From NCBI RefSeq assembly GCF_003255815.1, contig NW_020257756.1:904210-968209 (forward strand): a DNA stretch of 64,000 nucleotides, in the 5' to 3' direction. The translations under genes and the position numbers were made by a program. A model generated the notes under the pieces. The model saw nothing but the letters and a program-made list of their open reading frames with translations. It was not told where the DNA came from and did not search any database. Positions 1-12,465 of the stretch are shown here, piece after piece; position 1 is the first letter of the stretch; every line of letters begins with the position of its first letter. The stretch is from Theropithecus gelada. Lineage: Eukaryota > Chordata > Mammalia > Primates > Cercopithecidae.

Positions 1-1788
1 TAACTGCTTTTCAGGTATTCTTTATAACTTCCTGATACCAAACCCTTTTTGGTTTATACATATTACAAATACCTTTTAGCAGTTTGTTGCTTTGTTTTCA
101 TTCTTTTATGTGTGAAAATATAAAATGTAGCTGAATTTATAAACCTACTCTTTTAGCGTTAGCTTTTTTGTTTCTTCGTTAAGAAACCATTGTGTAACTC
201 AAGGTCTAAACATACCCTGTTTTCTTGTAAATATTTCAAAATTTGTCCTTTAACATTTAAATCTCTAATCCATCGGGGTAGTTTTTTTTTGATATCGTGT
301 TAGGTAGAGATTTAGTTTTATTCCTTTTAAAAATTCAAATAAATATCCTTTATTAAAGAAAAAAAGGAATATTGTTAATCACCAAAACTGTATGCTGTTA
401 CTTTGCATGTACAATAAGTGAAAGGTGATTGCAGTACTTGGTGTACTGGTACTTAGCTCTGAAGTTATGTATAACAAATAGGAAACACAAAGCAATACAA
501 TATAGTAATTACAATGTGGAAAAGTTGCACTAAAGAGCCAAAGGCAACAGTCAAAACAATTATTGGAGATTTCATAGTATCGCTATAAATGCTTGTTTAG
601 TTTTTTTCTTTATACTTTTAATACATTAGAATGTTAAGTATATTTAAGTATTGTAAATTTGCAAGAGTTGGCACTTCCAATACACTATGCACATTGTTTA
701 TTTAACATAATGGTGTTAAAGCAATCCTTATAAGCCAAGCACAATGTGCTGCTATTTTGCTTCTACCTTTATAATATTGTACAAAGCTAGTAAATGGTGA
801 ATGCCAATAAAATTTTCATTTACCTGGAAATGCTACAAAACATGTCAGTCTCCTTAGCTCTAATGGGTATTATTCATGCAAAATGATGTGTAGTCTTGAA
901 GTTTTCCTAAACTCATTATTTCACACTTGGCAAGATATGCAATACAGTGAGACATTCAACAAGGCGGTGGAAATTCTATCAAAGAAGTTCGAAGTCACTG
1001 TGTGGGTTGCATCATCTACTCCCACAGATAAAGGGAAATGCCACATGTGATTATGGAGACTTCTTAAAACCAATATGATTAGTATTTGGAAAAGCTGGAA
1101 TAACTTGTTATATCCCTTGATGGTTAACCATATAACACATAGGTTAAAAAAAAGCCAAAAATTTTCCTTGTTAAACCTGAACTCTATAACCACATTCATA
1201 CCTTTTGTTTTCATCTAAACATTACTTTTTAACATCTTTCCTTCCCTCTCTCAACTCCCCAAATTAAACCACTCTTAAAAATCAGTTGTACCTGATTCAA
1301 AAAACAACACAGAAACAAAAAAACCCTTCTTCTAACCCTCAAAATAAACAATTGCTTTGAAGTTCACTGTGAAATTACATTCATAATCTTTTTTTATTTG
1401 AATAACCAATTTTCCAAACTATACATTGAATAATTCCTCTCTTTTTCTGAGAATCTGCAATGTCATATATAAAATTTCAGTATGCACTTGAGTCTGCAAC
1501 ATCATGCCACAATGTTATGGGACCATACTTGCTATTTATCCATGCATCAGTTCCGTAATATTTTCATTTTTATAGTTCTATAATAAATATTAATCAGTGG
1601 GGTATATACCACCAGCTTATTTTCTTCAAGAATATTTTGGCTATTTTTGGACTTTTGTTCATCTATGGAAGTTTTAGAATCAACATGTTAAGTTCTCAAA
1701 ACATTTATCTGTCTGTTTAAGTAAGACTTTTAAAATGTCATTCAATAATTATTTTCTGTCGATGTGTCATGTACAACTTTTGCTAGAC
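1..1788. other. Intron, mostly without recognisable features
   Basis: AT-rich intronic DNA upstream of E1. About 180-330 resembles a short antisense piece of L1 ORF2 (the segment reading ctctaatccat is typical). I see nothing else that I can name and no coding exon. Confidence 0.5.
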
Positions 1789-1802
1789 TTTAACTTTTTA
1801 AT

Positions 1803-4800
1803 TTGTTAATTTTTTTATTTCAATAGCTTCAGAGGTGCAAGTGGTTTTTGGTTACATGGATTAATTATATCATGGTGAAGTCTTAAGATTTTAGTGCACC
1901 CATCACTTGAGTAGTGTACATTGTACCTAATAGGCAGTTTTTCACTCAGTTTTTCACTCTTCACCCCCCTCCCACCCTTCCCTCTTCTGAGCTTCCAGTG
2001 TCCATTGTACCACTCTGTATGCCTTTACATACCCATAGCTTAGCTTCCACTTATACGTGAGAACATGCAGTATTTGGTTTTTGATTCTTGAGTAACTTCA
2101 CTTAGAATAATGCCTCCAGTTCCATCCAAATTGCTACAAAAGACAATATTTCATTCTTTTTGTTTGTGTCTGAGTAGTAATCCATGGTGTACACATACCA
2201 CATTTTCTTGCCCACTCATCAGTTGATGGATAATTAGGTATTTTTGCAGTCCTGAATTGTGCTGAGGTAGCATATGTGTGCAGGTGTCTTTTTGAAATAG
2301 TGACTTCTGTTCCTTTGGGTATATACCCAGTAGTGGGATTATTGGATCAAATGGTAGATCTAGTTTTAGTTCTTTGAGAAATCTCTATACTATTTTCCAC
2401 AGAGGTTATACTAATTTATATTCTTATCACAGTGTACTAGCATTTCTTTTTTACCACATCTATGCCAATATCTGTTGTTGTTTGACTTTATAAATAATGG
2501 CCTTTCTGGTTGGGGTAAGATCATATCTCATTGCAGTTTTAATTTGCATTTTCCTGATGATCAGTAAAGTTGAGCATTTTTTCATATGTTTGTTGGCCAA
2601 TTGTATATCTGCTTTGAGAAATATCTGCTCATGTCCTTTGCTCACTTTTTAATGGGATTATTTGTTTTCTTGCTGATTTGCTTGAGTTTCTTGTAGATTC
2701 TGGATATTAGTCCTTTGTCACATGCATTGTTTGCAAATATTTTCTCCCACTCTGCATTGTCTTTTCACTCTGATGATTATTTCTTTTGCTTTGCAGAAGC
2801 TTTTTAATTTAATCAGGTTCCACTTATTTATTTTTGTTTTTGTTGCATTTGCTTTTGGGTTCTTAGTCATAAATCTTTGCCTAGGCCAATGTCCAGAAGA
2901 GTTTTTCCTTGGTTTTCTTCTTGAATTTTTATGGGTTCAAATCTTAGATTTAAGTATTTAATCCATCTTGAGTTGATTTTTGTATAAAGTGAAAGATAAG
3001 GATCCAGTTTCATTCTTCTACATGTGGCTATCCAACTTTCCCACCATCATTTATTAAATAGGGTATTCTTTCTCCAACTTATGTTTTTGTATGCTTTGTC
3101 AAAAATCAGTTAATTGTAAGTATTTGGCTTTATTTGTGGGTTTTCTATTCTGTTCCATTGGTCTATGTGTCTGCTTTTATACCAGTACCACACCATTTTG
3201 GTTACTATACCCTTGTAGTATAGCTTGAAGTTGTGTATGTGTTGCTTCCAGGTTTATTCTTTTTGCTTAAGATTGCCTTAGCTGTTGGGCTCCTGTTTGG
3301 TTCTATATGAATTTTATAATTGTTGTTTTATAATTCTTTGAAAACTGATATTGATATTTTGATAGAAATGCATTGAATCTGTAGATTTCTTGGTAATATG
3401 GTCATTTTCAATGATACTGATTTTTCCAGTCCATGAGCATGGGATGTATCTGTTTGTTTCATTTATTATTCATCTATATTTTCTTTCAGCAGTGTTTTAT
3501 AGTTCTCCTTGTTGCGATTTTCCACCTCCTTGGTTAAGTGTATTCCTAGGTATTTTATTTTATTTTTTGCAACTGTTGTAAAGGGTTTGAGTTCTTGATT
3601 TGATTCTCTGCTTGGTTGTTTTTGGTGTATAGCAGTGATACTGATTTGTATATGCTGATTTGGAAACCTAAGACTTTACTGATTTATCAGATCTAGGAGT
3701 CTTTTGAAGGAGTCTGTAAGATGGTCTAGGTATACCATCATATAATCAGTGAACAGAGATCGTTTGACTTCCTCTTTTCCAATTTGGATGCCCTTTATTT
3801 CTTTCTCTTGCCTGACTGCTCTGGCTAAGACTTCTAGTAATATGTTGAATAGAAGTGGTGAAAGTGGGCATCTTTGTCTTGTTCCACTTCTCAGGGAGAT
3901 TGCTTTCAGCTTCTCCCTGTTCAATATGATTGTGGCTGTGGGTTTGTCATATATGGCTTTTATTATTTTGAGATATGTTCTTTCTATGCCTAGTTTGTTG
4001 AGAATTTTTATCATAGAGGAATGCTGGATTTTATCAAGTTCTTTTTCTGAATCTATTGATATGATCATATGGTTCTTGTTTTTAATTCTGTTTATGTGAT
4101 GAATCACATTTATTGACTTGTGTATGTTGAATCATCCCTGCATTCTTAGAATTAAACCTCTTTGAACATGGTGAGTTATTTTTTCGATGCACTCTTCAGT
4201 TTGCTAGTATTTTGTTGAAGATTTTTCTACCTATATTCATCAGGGATATTGTTCAGTAGTGGTTTTGTTGTTGTTGTTGTTGTTGTTGTTTTTTGGCTAT
4301 GTCCTTTCTTGACTGGTATCTGGGCAATACTGGCTTTGTAAAATAAGTTAAGGGGGATTCCCTCCTTCATCTTTTGTAGTAGTTTTAGTAGAATTGATAC
4401 TAATTCTTGTTTGAATGTCTGATCGAATTCAGTAGTTAATCTCTCTGGCCTTGGGGTTCTTTCCTACATGTTGACTTTAGATAGCCTGATGATGGTAAGC
4501 CTTGGTGATATCCTTTTTGCAATGATTTTCTCAGGAGTTCTTTGAGTTTCTGAATGTCTGAATGTGTCTGAATGTCTAAATCTCTAGCAAGGCCAGGGAA
4601 GTTTTCCTCAGTTATTCCCAAAATAGATTTTACAAACTTTTTGATTTTTCTTCTCCCTTAGGAACACCTGTAATTCCTAGGTTTGGCCATTTTACATAAT
4701 CTCATATTTCTTGGAGACTTTGTTCATTTATTTTCATTCTTTTTAAAAAAAATTTGTCTGATTTGGTTAATTTGAAAGTCTTGTCGTTGAGCTCTGAAAT

Positions 4801-7644
4801 TATCCCTTCTAGTCTATTGTTAGACTCCTTCTAGTCTATTGTTAAACTTTGCACTGCATTTTCTAGTTTCCTAAATGTGCCTTTCATTTCCAGAAGTTGA
4901 TTTTTTTTAATTTAAAATATCTCTTTAGAACATTTTTTATTTATATACTGAAATTTTGAAAAATCCTATGTTGTTTTTTCACCTTTCTATTGTATCTCCT
5001 TGAGTTACTTAATAATCAACCTTTTGGATTCTTTATCTGGTATTTCAAATATTTCATTTTGGCTTACACCCACTTCTGGAGAGTTAGTGTGATCTTTTGG
5101 GGATGTTATACAACCCTGTTTTGCATATTGCCAGAATTATTTTTCTGGTTCCTTCTCATTTGGGTAGACTATTTCTTCTAATTATTTTTGTATTAATTTT
5201 GATTCAACTGGGTTTTTTTTTTAGAATTTCACTTTTCCCCCATTGAGGATGTGCCCTTAATGTTCATAGTTTATTGTCACCTAGCTTTGGTTTTGGGTGC
5301 TTTCAGTGGTGGACTCAGTATGAGTTCTTCGGTTATAGAAAATCCATGCAATGGGTTTCTCAGATGTTGGTTGTCATAGTGATCTGGTGGGTCTGTGGGT
5401 TCACTGTCTTCTGTGTGGCTGGAATGGAAGAGGTCTTATGACGCTTATTTTGTTGCCCCATGGTGTGCACTGTAAAAAGTGTTTTATCCCAGTATTTTAT
5501 TTACTGGATTGAATAGTTCATGCTTCAGGCCAGTAAGAGGTACCTGTGGGTAAAAACTGGCTGTGGCTAAAGCAGTTGAGTAAATGCAAGACCCCAGAGT
5601 TGGGCAGACATCTCAGCCTTGACAGAGCAGGCTGGAGAAGCTGCCCTGAGGTCTTTTCAAGGGGAAGAGAAGGAGCCACCATGACTCTCCTTCCAAGCCA
5701 GCAGGAAAGCGATCCACCACCCAGTCACATTCCCGACCCAATGTTCTGGCTATTCAGATCAGACAAACACCTCATTTCATTTTTAGGAATGCTCATATTC
5801 CATTTAGAAAGGGGTTGTGACTCTACCTCTTGTGCAAACCTGGACCTGGAGGGTGCTCCTCCCGTGGGGATGTTGTCACCCTGAAGCACTCCAGAAAGGC
5901 TGTCTACAGATGGCGAGGGGGAGAAGTCCCCTTCTCTAAGACCCTTTATGAGCCCCAGGGCTGCTTAACTCTTGGGGTTGGGCTACAGATTTTCCCCACT
6001 GAGCTCAGAACTGTACCTATGCCTCTGCTGAAACTCCCCACAGGTGGAAAATTCAGGGACTCATGGCCTCCAGTCTGGTTTCTTTTGTCCCATGGAGTGC
6101 TTCCTTAATATGGTAAACTCCCCTTCCCCCTAGAAGTAGCAGTCCCTGAGAGCCAGGCTTCTGTGAATCCTGCTGCTCCTTTGGGTGTAGCTGCCCAGTG
6201 ATGCCGCCACACCCCAGGTTGGTGCTGGACAATGTCTTCAAGGGATCCAGAGATGTGGCCTGTCCTCTAGTTTTCCAGTAGCAGGTACCAGTACCAGCTC
6301 TGATGGAGGTGGGAGGAGAGTGACGTAGACTCTGAGATTTCCTTCATTCTAAGTAGCCTTAGTGTGTTGGCTTTCTGAAATGTCAGCTGTAGTAGTGATG
6401 TACTAGCTCATGGACAGACTCAAGATCTCCTGGTTAGCCAGGGTGATGCAGGCACCTTCCTGAGCCAGGAAGGAGAAAATTGCACTTATAGATGTTGTAA
6501 CTGGCTGTTCAGTTGCACACCAGCTAGGAGATGGTGCTTTCAAAAGTACACCAGTTATGGTGGTAGCAGTGGAATTTGTGCTTGCCTTATGTTACTTAGG
6601 GGAGGTACTCTGATATCTCAGGCAATGGATGGAGCCATGGAACTCGCAAATGTCCTTGTCTTTTGTGTTATGCTACCAGGACAGGTGGAGGGGCAAAGCT
6701 AGATTGGGGATGGGTCAGGCAAGTCTGTGCTCTGGCTCCGCACATGTAGGCACAAGCAGCAGCCCCAGTGGGAAGCAGAGGACAGTTTCCTGGCTGCTAG
6801 AGTAATGTTCCAGGGAGGAGCACAGTTGCCTCTGATACACAAAAGAATCTACACTGGGAGGTGGCAGGAAGCCCCACTCAGCTCCCACACTCTTGCAACG
6901 CAGGTCTTAACACCCACAATGATCTGCTAACAGCAGCTAACTGGGGTTCAGGCAGCTTGTTTCAGAACTCAAAACTGCCCCAGACCCTAAGCCTTCCCTA
7001 TGGAGACAGAGTGGCTTTCAGGCCACACCCTTTCCTGTCTGCCCATGAAGCAAAGGTGTCCAGCTCTTGCCCCCGTGGTGTTAACACACTTCAGGCTTGC
7101 TCCTCGGGTCTGGCCAATGAGGTTCGCTCCCACTTGAGATTATATTGCAAACCTCATTTAGGAGCTTCTCTCAACCTGTTACCACTGCCTGAATTAGCTG
7201 GCCAACTTTTGTGAGGTTCCCTGTGAGAAAGGATCAGAAATGGCTTTCTTCCATCCCTGCTGGAGACTGGGAGTACACACACTGATGCTGCTCCTTCTTG
7301 TTTATTCCCCACTGCTCTCTAAATCAGCTGCAGCACTGGGTAGGGTTAATGCCTTCCCCCCATGGCCTGGATTTCCTGGCTCCCCTGTGGGAGTGTGTCT
7401 CAGGGTGGCAGGCTCTCCCCGATTCATACTTGGGAGGCCCCATTTTCCGTCGGGTCATGATGTAGGCTGTTGCCCATTGCTTCCTTCAAAGGGTCTGTGG
7501 TTTCTTTCCATTTTTGGTTAAGTTTCTGGGTTGCTCCTTGGAAAAAAGTTCACAGTGTGAGTCCCACATACTATTGTGTCTTTCCGGGTGTGAGAGGCAT
7601 GCCAAAAATACCTGCAGTTAGCCATCTTGGAGAAAAAAAAAAAA
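1803..7644 (-). mobile_element. Antisense L1 (older L1PB/L1PA-like), internally deleted
   Basis: The left end is the L1 3' end in antisense (gaggtgcaagtggtttttgg). ORF2 C-terminal and reverse-transcriptase remnants follow, for example 3676-4107 on the minus strand. Around 4440 the ORF2 remnant jumps directly into ORF1-like sequence (ENFPGLARDLDIQ, 4436-4621 minus), so the ORF2 endonuclease part and the ORF1-ORF2 junction are missing. 4960-7640 is 5' UTR ending in ccatcttgg plus an A run. Possible target duplication agactttaactttt (about 1789-1802) and agacttttatttt (about 7646-7658). All frames are broken. Confidence 0.85.
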
Positions 7645-8097
7645 AAGACTTTTATTTTCTATTGTTAAAGTAAATGTTTTATGGTGCTGGTCCATAGAAA
7701 TGCAACAGATTATTTGGCTTGTTGATTTTTAAATGCAGCCATCTGATTCATCACTTTAATTAATTCTCATATTTTCACTTGTAGATTCTTTTGGATTGTT
7801 ATGTGAATAATTATGTTTGTGAATTATGGCAATATATTGCCTGTTTTTTAATCCTTATAACGCTTTTCTTGTCTTACTGCAAGATACAAACCTCTTATAG
7901 AAAGATGAAGAGACCTTTCTGGATTTTAAAAGGAATATTTTAAGGTTTCACCATTAAGAAAAATATTTGTTATAGGTTCTTAGCAGATAAATTTATTATC
8001 CTTGTTTTCTGAGTCTTTTAAACAATGATATATGTTTTATTTTCTTAAGTGTTTTTTCTGCAGATAGTGAAATGATCACATGATTATTTCATCTTAA

Positions 8098-8227
8098 CCC
8101 ATTTATGTCTAGTGTTCCATTATTGGAATGCTAATTTTGTGGAAGTTATATACATCCTACTGCTCAAGTTCATCACCAAGGTCTGATTTTTCACACAAAA
8201 AAATGTGCAACCTCCTGTATAAATGGG
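8098..8227. mobile_element. piggyBac-type MITE (MER85-like), 130 bp
   Basis: The element starts CCCATTTATGTC and ends GTATAAATGGG, forming terminal inverted repeats. It is bounded on both sides by TTAA (8094-8097 and 8228-8231), the target duplication of piggyBac elements. It has no coding capacity. The MER85 family name is from recall of its consensus. Confidence 0.85.
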
Positions 8228-8264
8228 TTAATCTGGTGAATTCCCTAGATTTTTAAAATCAATA

Positions 8265-9005
8265 CTATTTTTAATTGACAAATCATAGTTATATACATTT
8301 TTGGGGTAAAATGTGGTGTTTTGATATACATAGATAATGTGGAATGATTAAATCAAACTAATTAACATACCTATTATTCTTTTTTTGGTGAGACATCTGA
8401 AATGTACTTTCTTAGTTATTATAATACTTTATTATAACTATCGTCACCCTCCTGTGGCAATAGATCTCAAAAACTTATTTCTCCTGTCTAACTGTCCTCC
8501 TGTCTAACTGAAACGATGTACCTTTTGACTAAGAACTTCTCCATTCCCTACCTCCAATATCTGCCCACACTCCCTCAGCATCCAGAAACCACCATTCTTC
8601 TCTCTACTTATCAGAGTTCGACTTTTTTAGATTCCATGTAAATGAGATCATATGATATTTGTCTTTCTATGCCTGGCTTAATTCACTGAGCATAATGCCC
8701 TACAGATTCATCCATCCTGTTGCAAATGATGGAATGTTCTTTTTTAAAGGCTCAATTGTGTTCCATTATGTGTATATACCACATTTTCTTTATCTACTTA
8801 TGCATTGATGTATACTTATATTGTACACTGTTGCTGGTAAATTATTACAGCCATTATGGAAAAGAGTATGAAGATTTCTCAAAAAGCTGAAAATAGAACT
8901 ATCATATGATATAGCAATCCCACTCCTGGGTATATAGCGAAAGGAACTGAAATCAGTATGATGAAGAAACATTTGCATTTCCATGTTTATTGCAGCATGG
9001 ATTTT
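8265..9005 (-). mobile_element. L1MA-like 3' end with 5' inversion
   Basis: 8265 to about 8820 is L1 3' UTR and ORF2 end in antisense (ggaatgattaaatcaaactaa; gattccatgtaaatgagatc). From about 8835 to 9005 the sequence is L1 ORF2 in the sense direction (atagcaatcccactcctggg). This arrangement is the usual product of twin-primed L1 insertion. Confidence 0.7.
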
Positions 9006-9009
9006 TCTA

Positions 9010-10290
9010 ATGGTAAACCAACCTTGAACAAGACTTTTCCTTCTCTATGCCCCCGACACTGCTAGGTTCCACTTGCTAATTTCATGCATACATTTTCAGG
9101 AGTGAAAATGACCTGTAATTTTCCTTTATTTTAGTGTAGTTTTCTAATTTTGATTATAAGGTTTCATTCACCTTATAAAATGAGTTAGGATGTATTACTT
9201 TTTTCCCCAAGTTTAGAAGATTTTATGTGCTATTGGAATGATACATCCTTTCAACATTTGAACAGTTGGTAGGCCCCACGTAGAAAACCATTTGCGTTTA
9301 CTTGCCATCATATTTATTTGCGGAAGGTTAACCATTTATGGAGTTTCTCCAGTGGAAATCAGATTTTATTTATGTCTTCTTAAATATATTTGAAAAGTTG
9401 TTCTTTCTAGATATGTCTTTTACTAGTAACATTTATTAGCTTAAATTATTTTCATAACATTTTCTTATTGTTTTAAACTTTCTCCCTCTAGCTGTGTCTC
9501 AGTTTATTTCTGATATTGTTTGTGCCCCCTTTTTAATAGATCAATTCACTGAAATAGTATTTATTTCATTTGTCTTTTTAATGAATCAACTCTTTGCTTT
9601 TTATGTCTTATTTTTATTTCATGAATGTCTACTCTTTGTTATTTTTCTTGTAGTTTTGTTTTTCAATTTACTCTTGCTGTTCTATTTGTAAGTTGATTGC
9701 TTAACTGATTAATGTCCAGGATTTCTTCTTTTATAATTTTACTATTTAAGACCATCAACTTACTTCAGGGTATCACTTTTTTGGGTCCCATAAGTTTTTA
9801 TCAGTATTTTCCATGTCATTAAAAATTCTAAATGTGTGTAAAACATATTTAAATTCAATCATGATTTATTTGCTGCTTCATGAATTATTTAAAAATGAAT
9901 TTAAACATTTCTGAATGTGTGGAGACTTGTTATTTTTGTTTATTGACTTGCAATTTAATTTTATTGTAGCTGGGGAATGTGATCTATTGATATTCTTTGA
10001 AATCTTGATATTTCCTTAATGATCTATTATGTACCCAATTTAAGAAAATACTCCATGTATACTTAAAAAGAATGTATATTCTCTGAGTTCTGCATTTGTC
10101 TGTTAAATCAAATTTGCTAATTGTGTAATTCAGATCAACTGTGTATTTACTAATTACATTACTAATTGAAACATGAAGTATATCTCTATCACTTTCTTCA
10201 TATAATATTACAATTAGTTACTTCATCTAGCTGAAGGCTAACTTATTAGATATATAGTTTGGTGAATAGAACCTTCTATAACTGTGTAGT
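9010..10290 (-). mobile_element. Old L1M ORF2 remnant, antisense
   Basis: The stretch shows a degraded antisense L1 ORF2 pattern: aaaatgagttagga near 9180, a tttctgatattgttt-like block near 9510, and agaatgtatattctctgag near 10070, which corresponds to the endonuclease region. It is heavily mutated, and boundaries and subfamily are approximate. Confidence 0.5.
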
Positions 10291-10324
10291 GACTCTCTTT
10301 ATCTCTGATAGTGCTTTCTAAAGA

Positions 10325-10682
10325 AAAAATAGAGTTGGTGTGTCTGAGCTGTTGTCACTCACAATAAACATATGGGTTATTTCCGCACCAACAAGCAGTT
10401 CTTCAACTCTCCAGACACTGAATACTCTACAATTCAATTCATTTCTGATATTTAATACCTTGGGTTTGTGTCAGACTCCACAGGTTTAAGCACTCAGTCC
10501 TATAAAACTATCCTTATTTCAGGCACCAGTTGCAAGTATTAGGTGCCCAGGGTACCTACACATCTGTCTGAGTTGGCTGCAACGTCGGGGGTTCTCACAA
10601 CCCACTCTTTCTGATTCAATAATTTACTAAAATAACTCATAGGCTTCAGTTGTTTCCTGATTTAACAGGCAAATACTCTTAT
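10325..10682. repeat. Possible old LTR remnant, family unresolved
   Basis: Less AT-rich than its neighbours. On the minus strand it has an LTR-like flavour (tgggcacctaatacttgcaa, a polyadenylation-like AATAAA at 10361 on the plus strand). I could not assign a family. Confidence 0.2.
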
Positions 10683-10689
10683 TTTTGAA

Positions 10690-11170
10690 ATATAGTTTTC
10701 TAGTTACCAATTCTAGGTTGACAGTTATTTTCTCTCAATATTTTGAATATATGATGGTGTTGTGTCTGCCTTTTGCTATTGAGAAATCTATAGTGGGTTT
10801 AGTTGTAGATTTTTTTGGTGATCTGTCTTTTATAAGATCCTCTCTTTGTCTTGAATATAAAGCAGTTTCATTAAAACTTCATCCTAATATAGATATGTTT
10901 CTTTTTATTTATCCTGCTTGGGCTATGTTGTGAGTCCTGTATCTACTGTTTATCTTTCAGCAATTTTGGAAAATTTTCATTTTTTTCTTTTGAATTTTAT
11001 CCTATTCTTTTATCTGTTTTCACCGCGGGATTCTACTCCATCTGTATTAGGTCTTCTTATTGTGTTTTCTATGCTTTCACTTCTTTTTCTCTTCCTGCCT
11101 CATTCAAGCAGCTCTAATTTCCATTTAACTAATATAAATTAGTATATTTGGCTCTCTCTTTTGCTGTGTC
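10690..11170 (-). mobile_element. Old L1M/HAL1 ORF1-like remnant, antisense
   Basis: In antisense the stretch resembles the L1/HAL1 ORF1 region: a sentinel block like ttgaatatatgatggtgttg and the cagcaattttggaaaattttc segment. No intact frame. Boundaries are approximate. Confidence 0.35.
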
Positions 11171-11786
11171 TAATCTGGTATTTCACCCAAACTTCACATT
11201 TTATATTTTAAAATATATATATTTTTCAATGTAAAAGATACTACTTAGTTCTTATTAAAAATCTACCTGTTCATTTTGTTTACATTTAAAAAATATTTGT
11301 TCATGTTTTTAATTGAATTTCATTTTCTTAAACATCTTATGTGGAATGATTTTTATATTATGTATCTGAAAATTCACACATCTGAAATACTTGATAGCCA
11401 TACATCTTATTTCTGCTTTTACATATGTTCTCTTCTTTATTTATTTGATGGTCTTTGATTTTGAGCTTATATTTATTTAATATTAAGCCATGGGATTGAA
11501 AAATTGCTAGCTCAAAAAGTGTGTGCTTTCTTCCAGAGATTTTTATTTCTTGTTGAAATCCAAAGGGTGTTCATAACTGGAGTCCCTGGCTTAATGAAGA
11601 AAACTCAACATCCACATCCACCTTGAAGCTTCCTCTAGCAAGCTCTAACTCTTTGGATAATATTACTTTTATCAGTATTTGCCCTCAGAATAGCATCTAT
11701 CCTTATTATTCATTGCTTACCACTTAGAATTTGAAAAGTATTAATGTGTGTGTATGTGTGTACATATGCCTGCATGCTTGCATATT

Positions 11787-11808
11787 GAGAGAGAGAGAGA
11801 GAGAGAGA
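11787..11808. repeat. (GA)n microsatellite
   Basis: About eleven GA units, preceded by a TG-rich stretch at 11745-11765. Simple repeat in intron. Confidence 0.9.
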
Positions 11809-12299
11809 CAGACATATGAGTGCTAAATCACTGAGGTTTGGACTTGATAGTCCTCACTAGTCATGTAAGCTAGGCATAAATCGAAACTTAGTTTTTATTA
11901 AATATCTAGTTTATGTTAAGGGATTCTTTAGAAATGCCAGTCTTCCACACTTGTAGAAATAGACACTTGTTGCTCTAATTTTTACAACAGACTGAATTTC
12001 TTCCTCCCTACAAACTATTCTCTGACTTTGTTAAGTGTATTTTATGAGATCACTTAACAAGAATCTATTGAATATATTTCTTGCATTATCTATATCCTGT
12101 TGTCCCATCTTTATACTTAAGTAGTACAAACTTTTACTGAGTATCTGTCATTTCTTACCTTTTTTTAGTGATTGAATGCTAGACATTCTGAACTGTTCCT
12201 ATAGAAATGGTTGGTCTTCTAGTCCCCAGTTATGGTTTTATAGCTTTCTGCCACTCCTATGTACATCAATTATAATGACATTCAGAAACATATAATATG

Positions 12300-12465
12300 A
12301 TGATGAAAGCATTATTATCCCTTAAGTCAAGAGTAATGATGATAATGATAGTTAAGGTATTTGAATGCTTCCTATTAGATACTATATTAGAACAACTGTT
12401 ATTATAATTTTATAGATGAGGATGAATAATTTGCACAAGACCACACAGCTTATATTAATGCAAGT
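12300..12465 (+). mobile_element. MIR fragment
   Basis: The tail ttttatagatgagg followed by gcacaagaccacacagct matches the MIR 3' half (tacagatgagg ... caaggtcacacagct) in sense. Diverged. Confidence 0.6.

Noticed and set aside
5546..7673. Several + strand open frames of 60-117 codons
   Set aside because: They lie in the GC-richer 5' UTR of the antisense L1 and show no protein family pattern.
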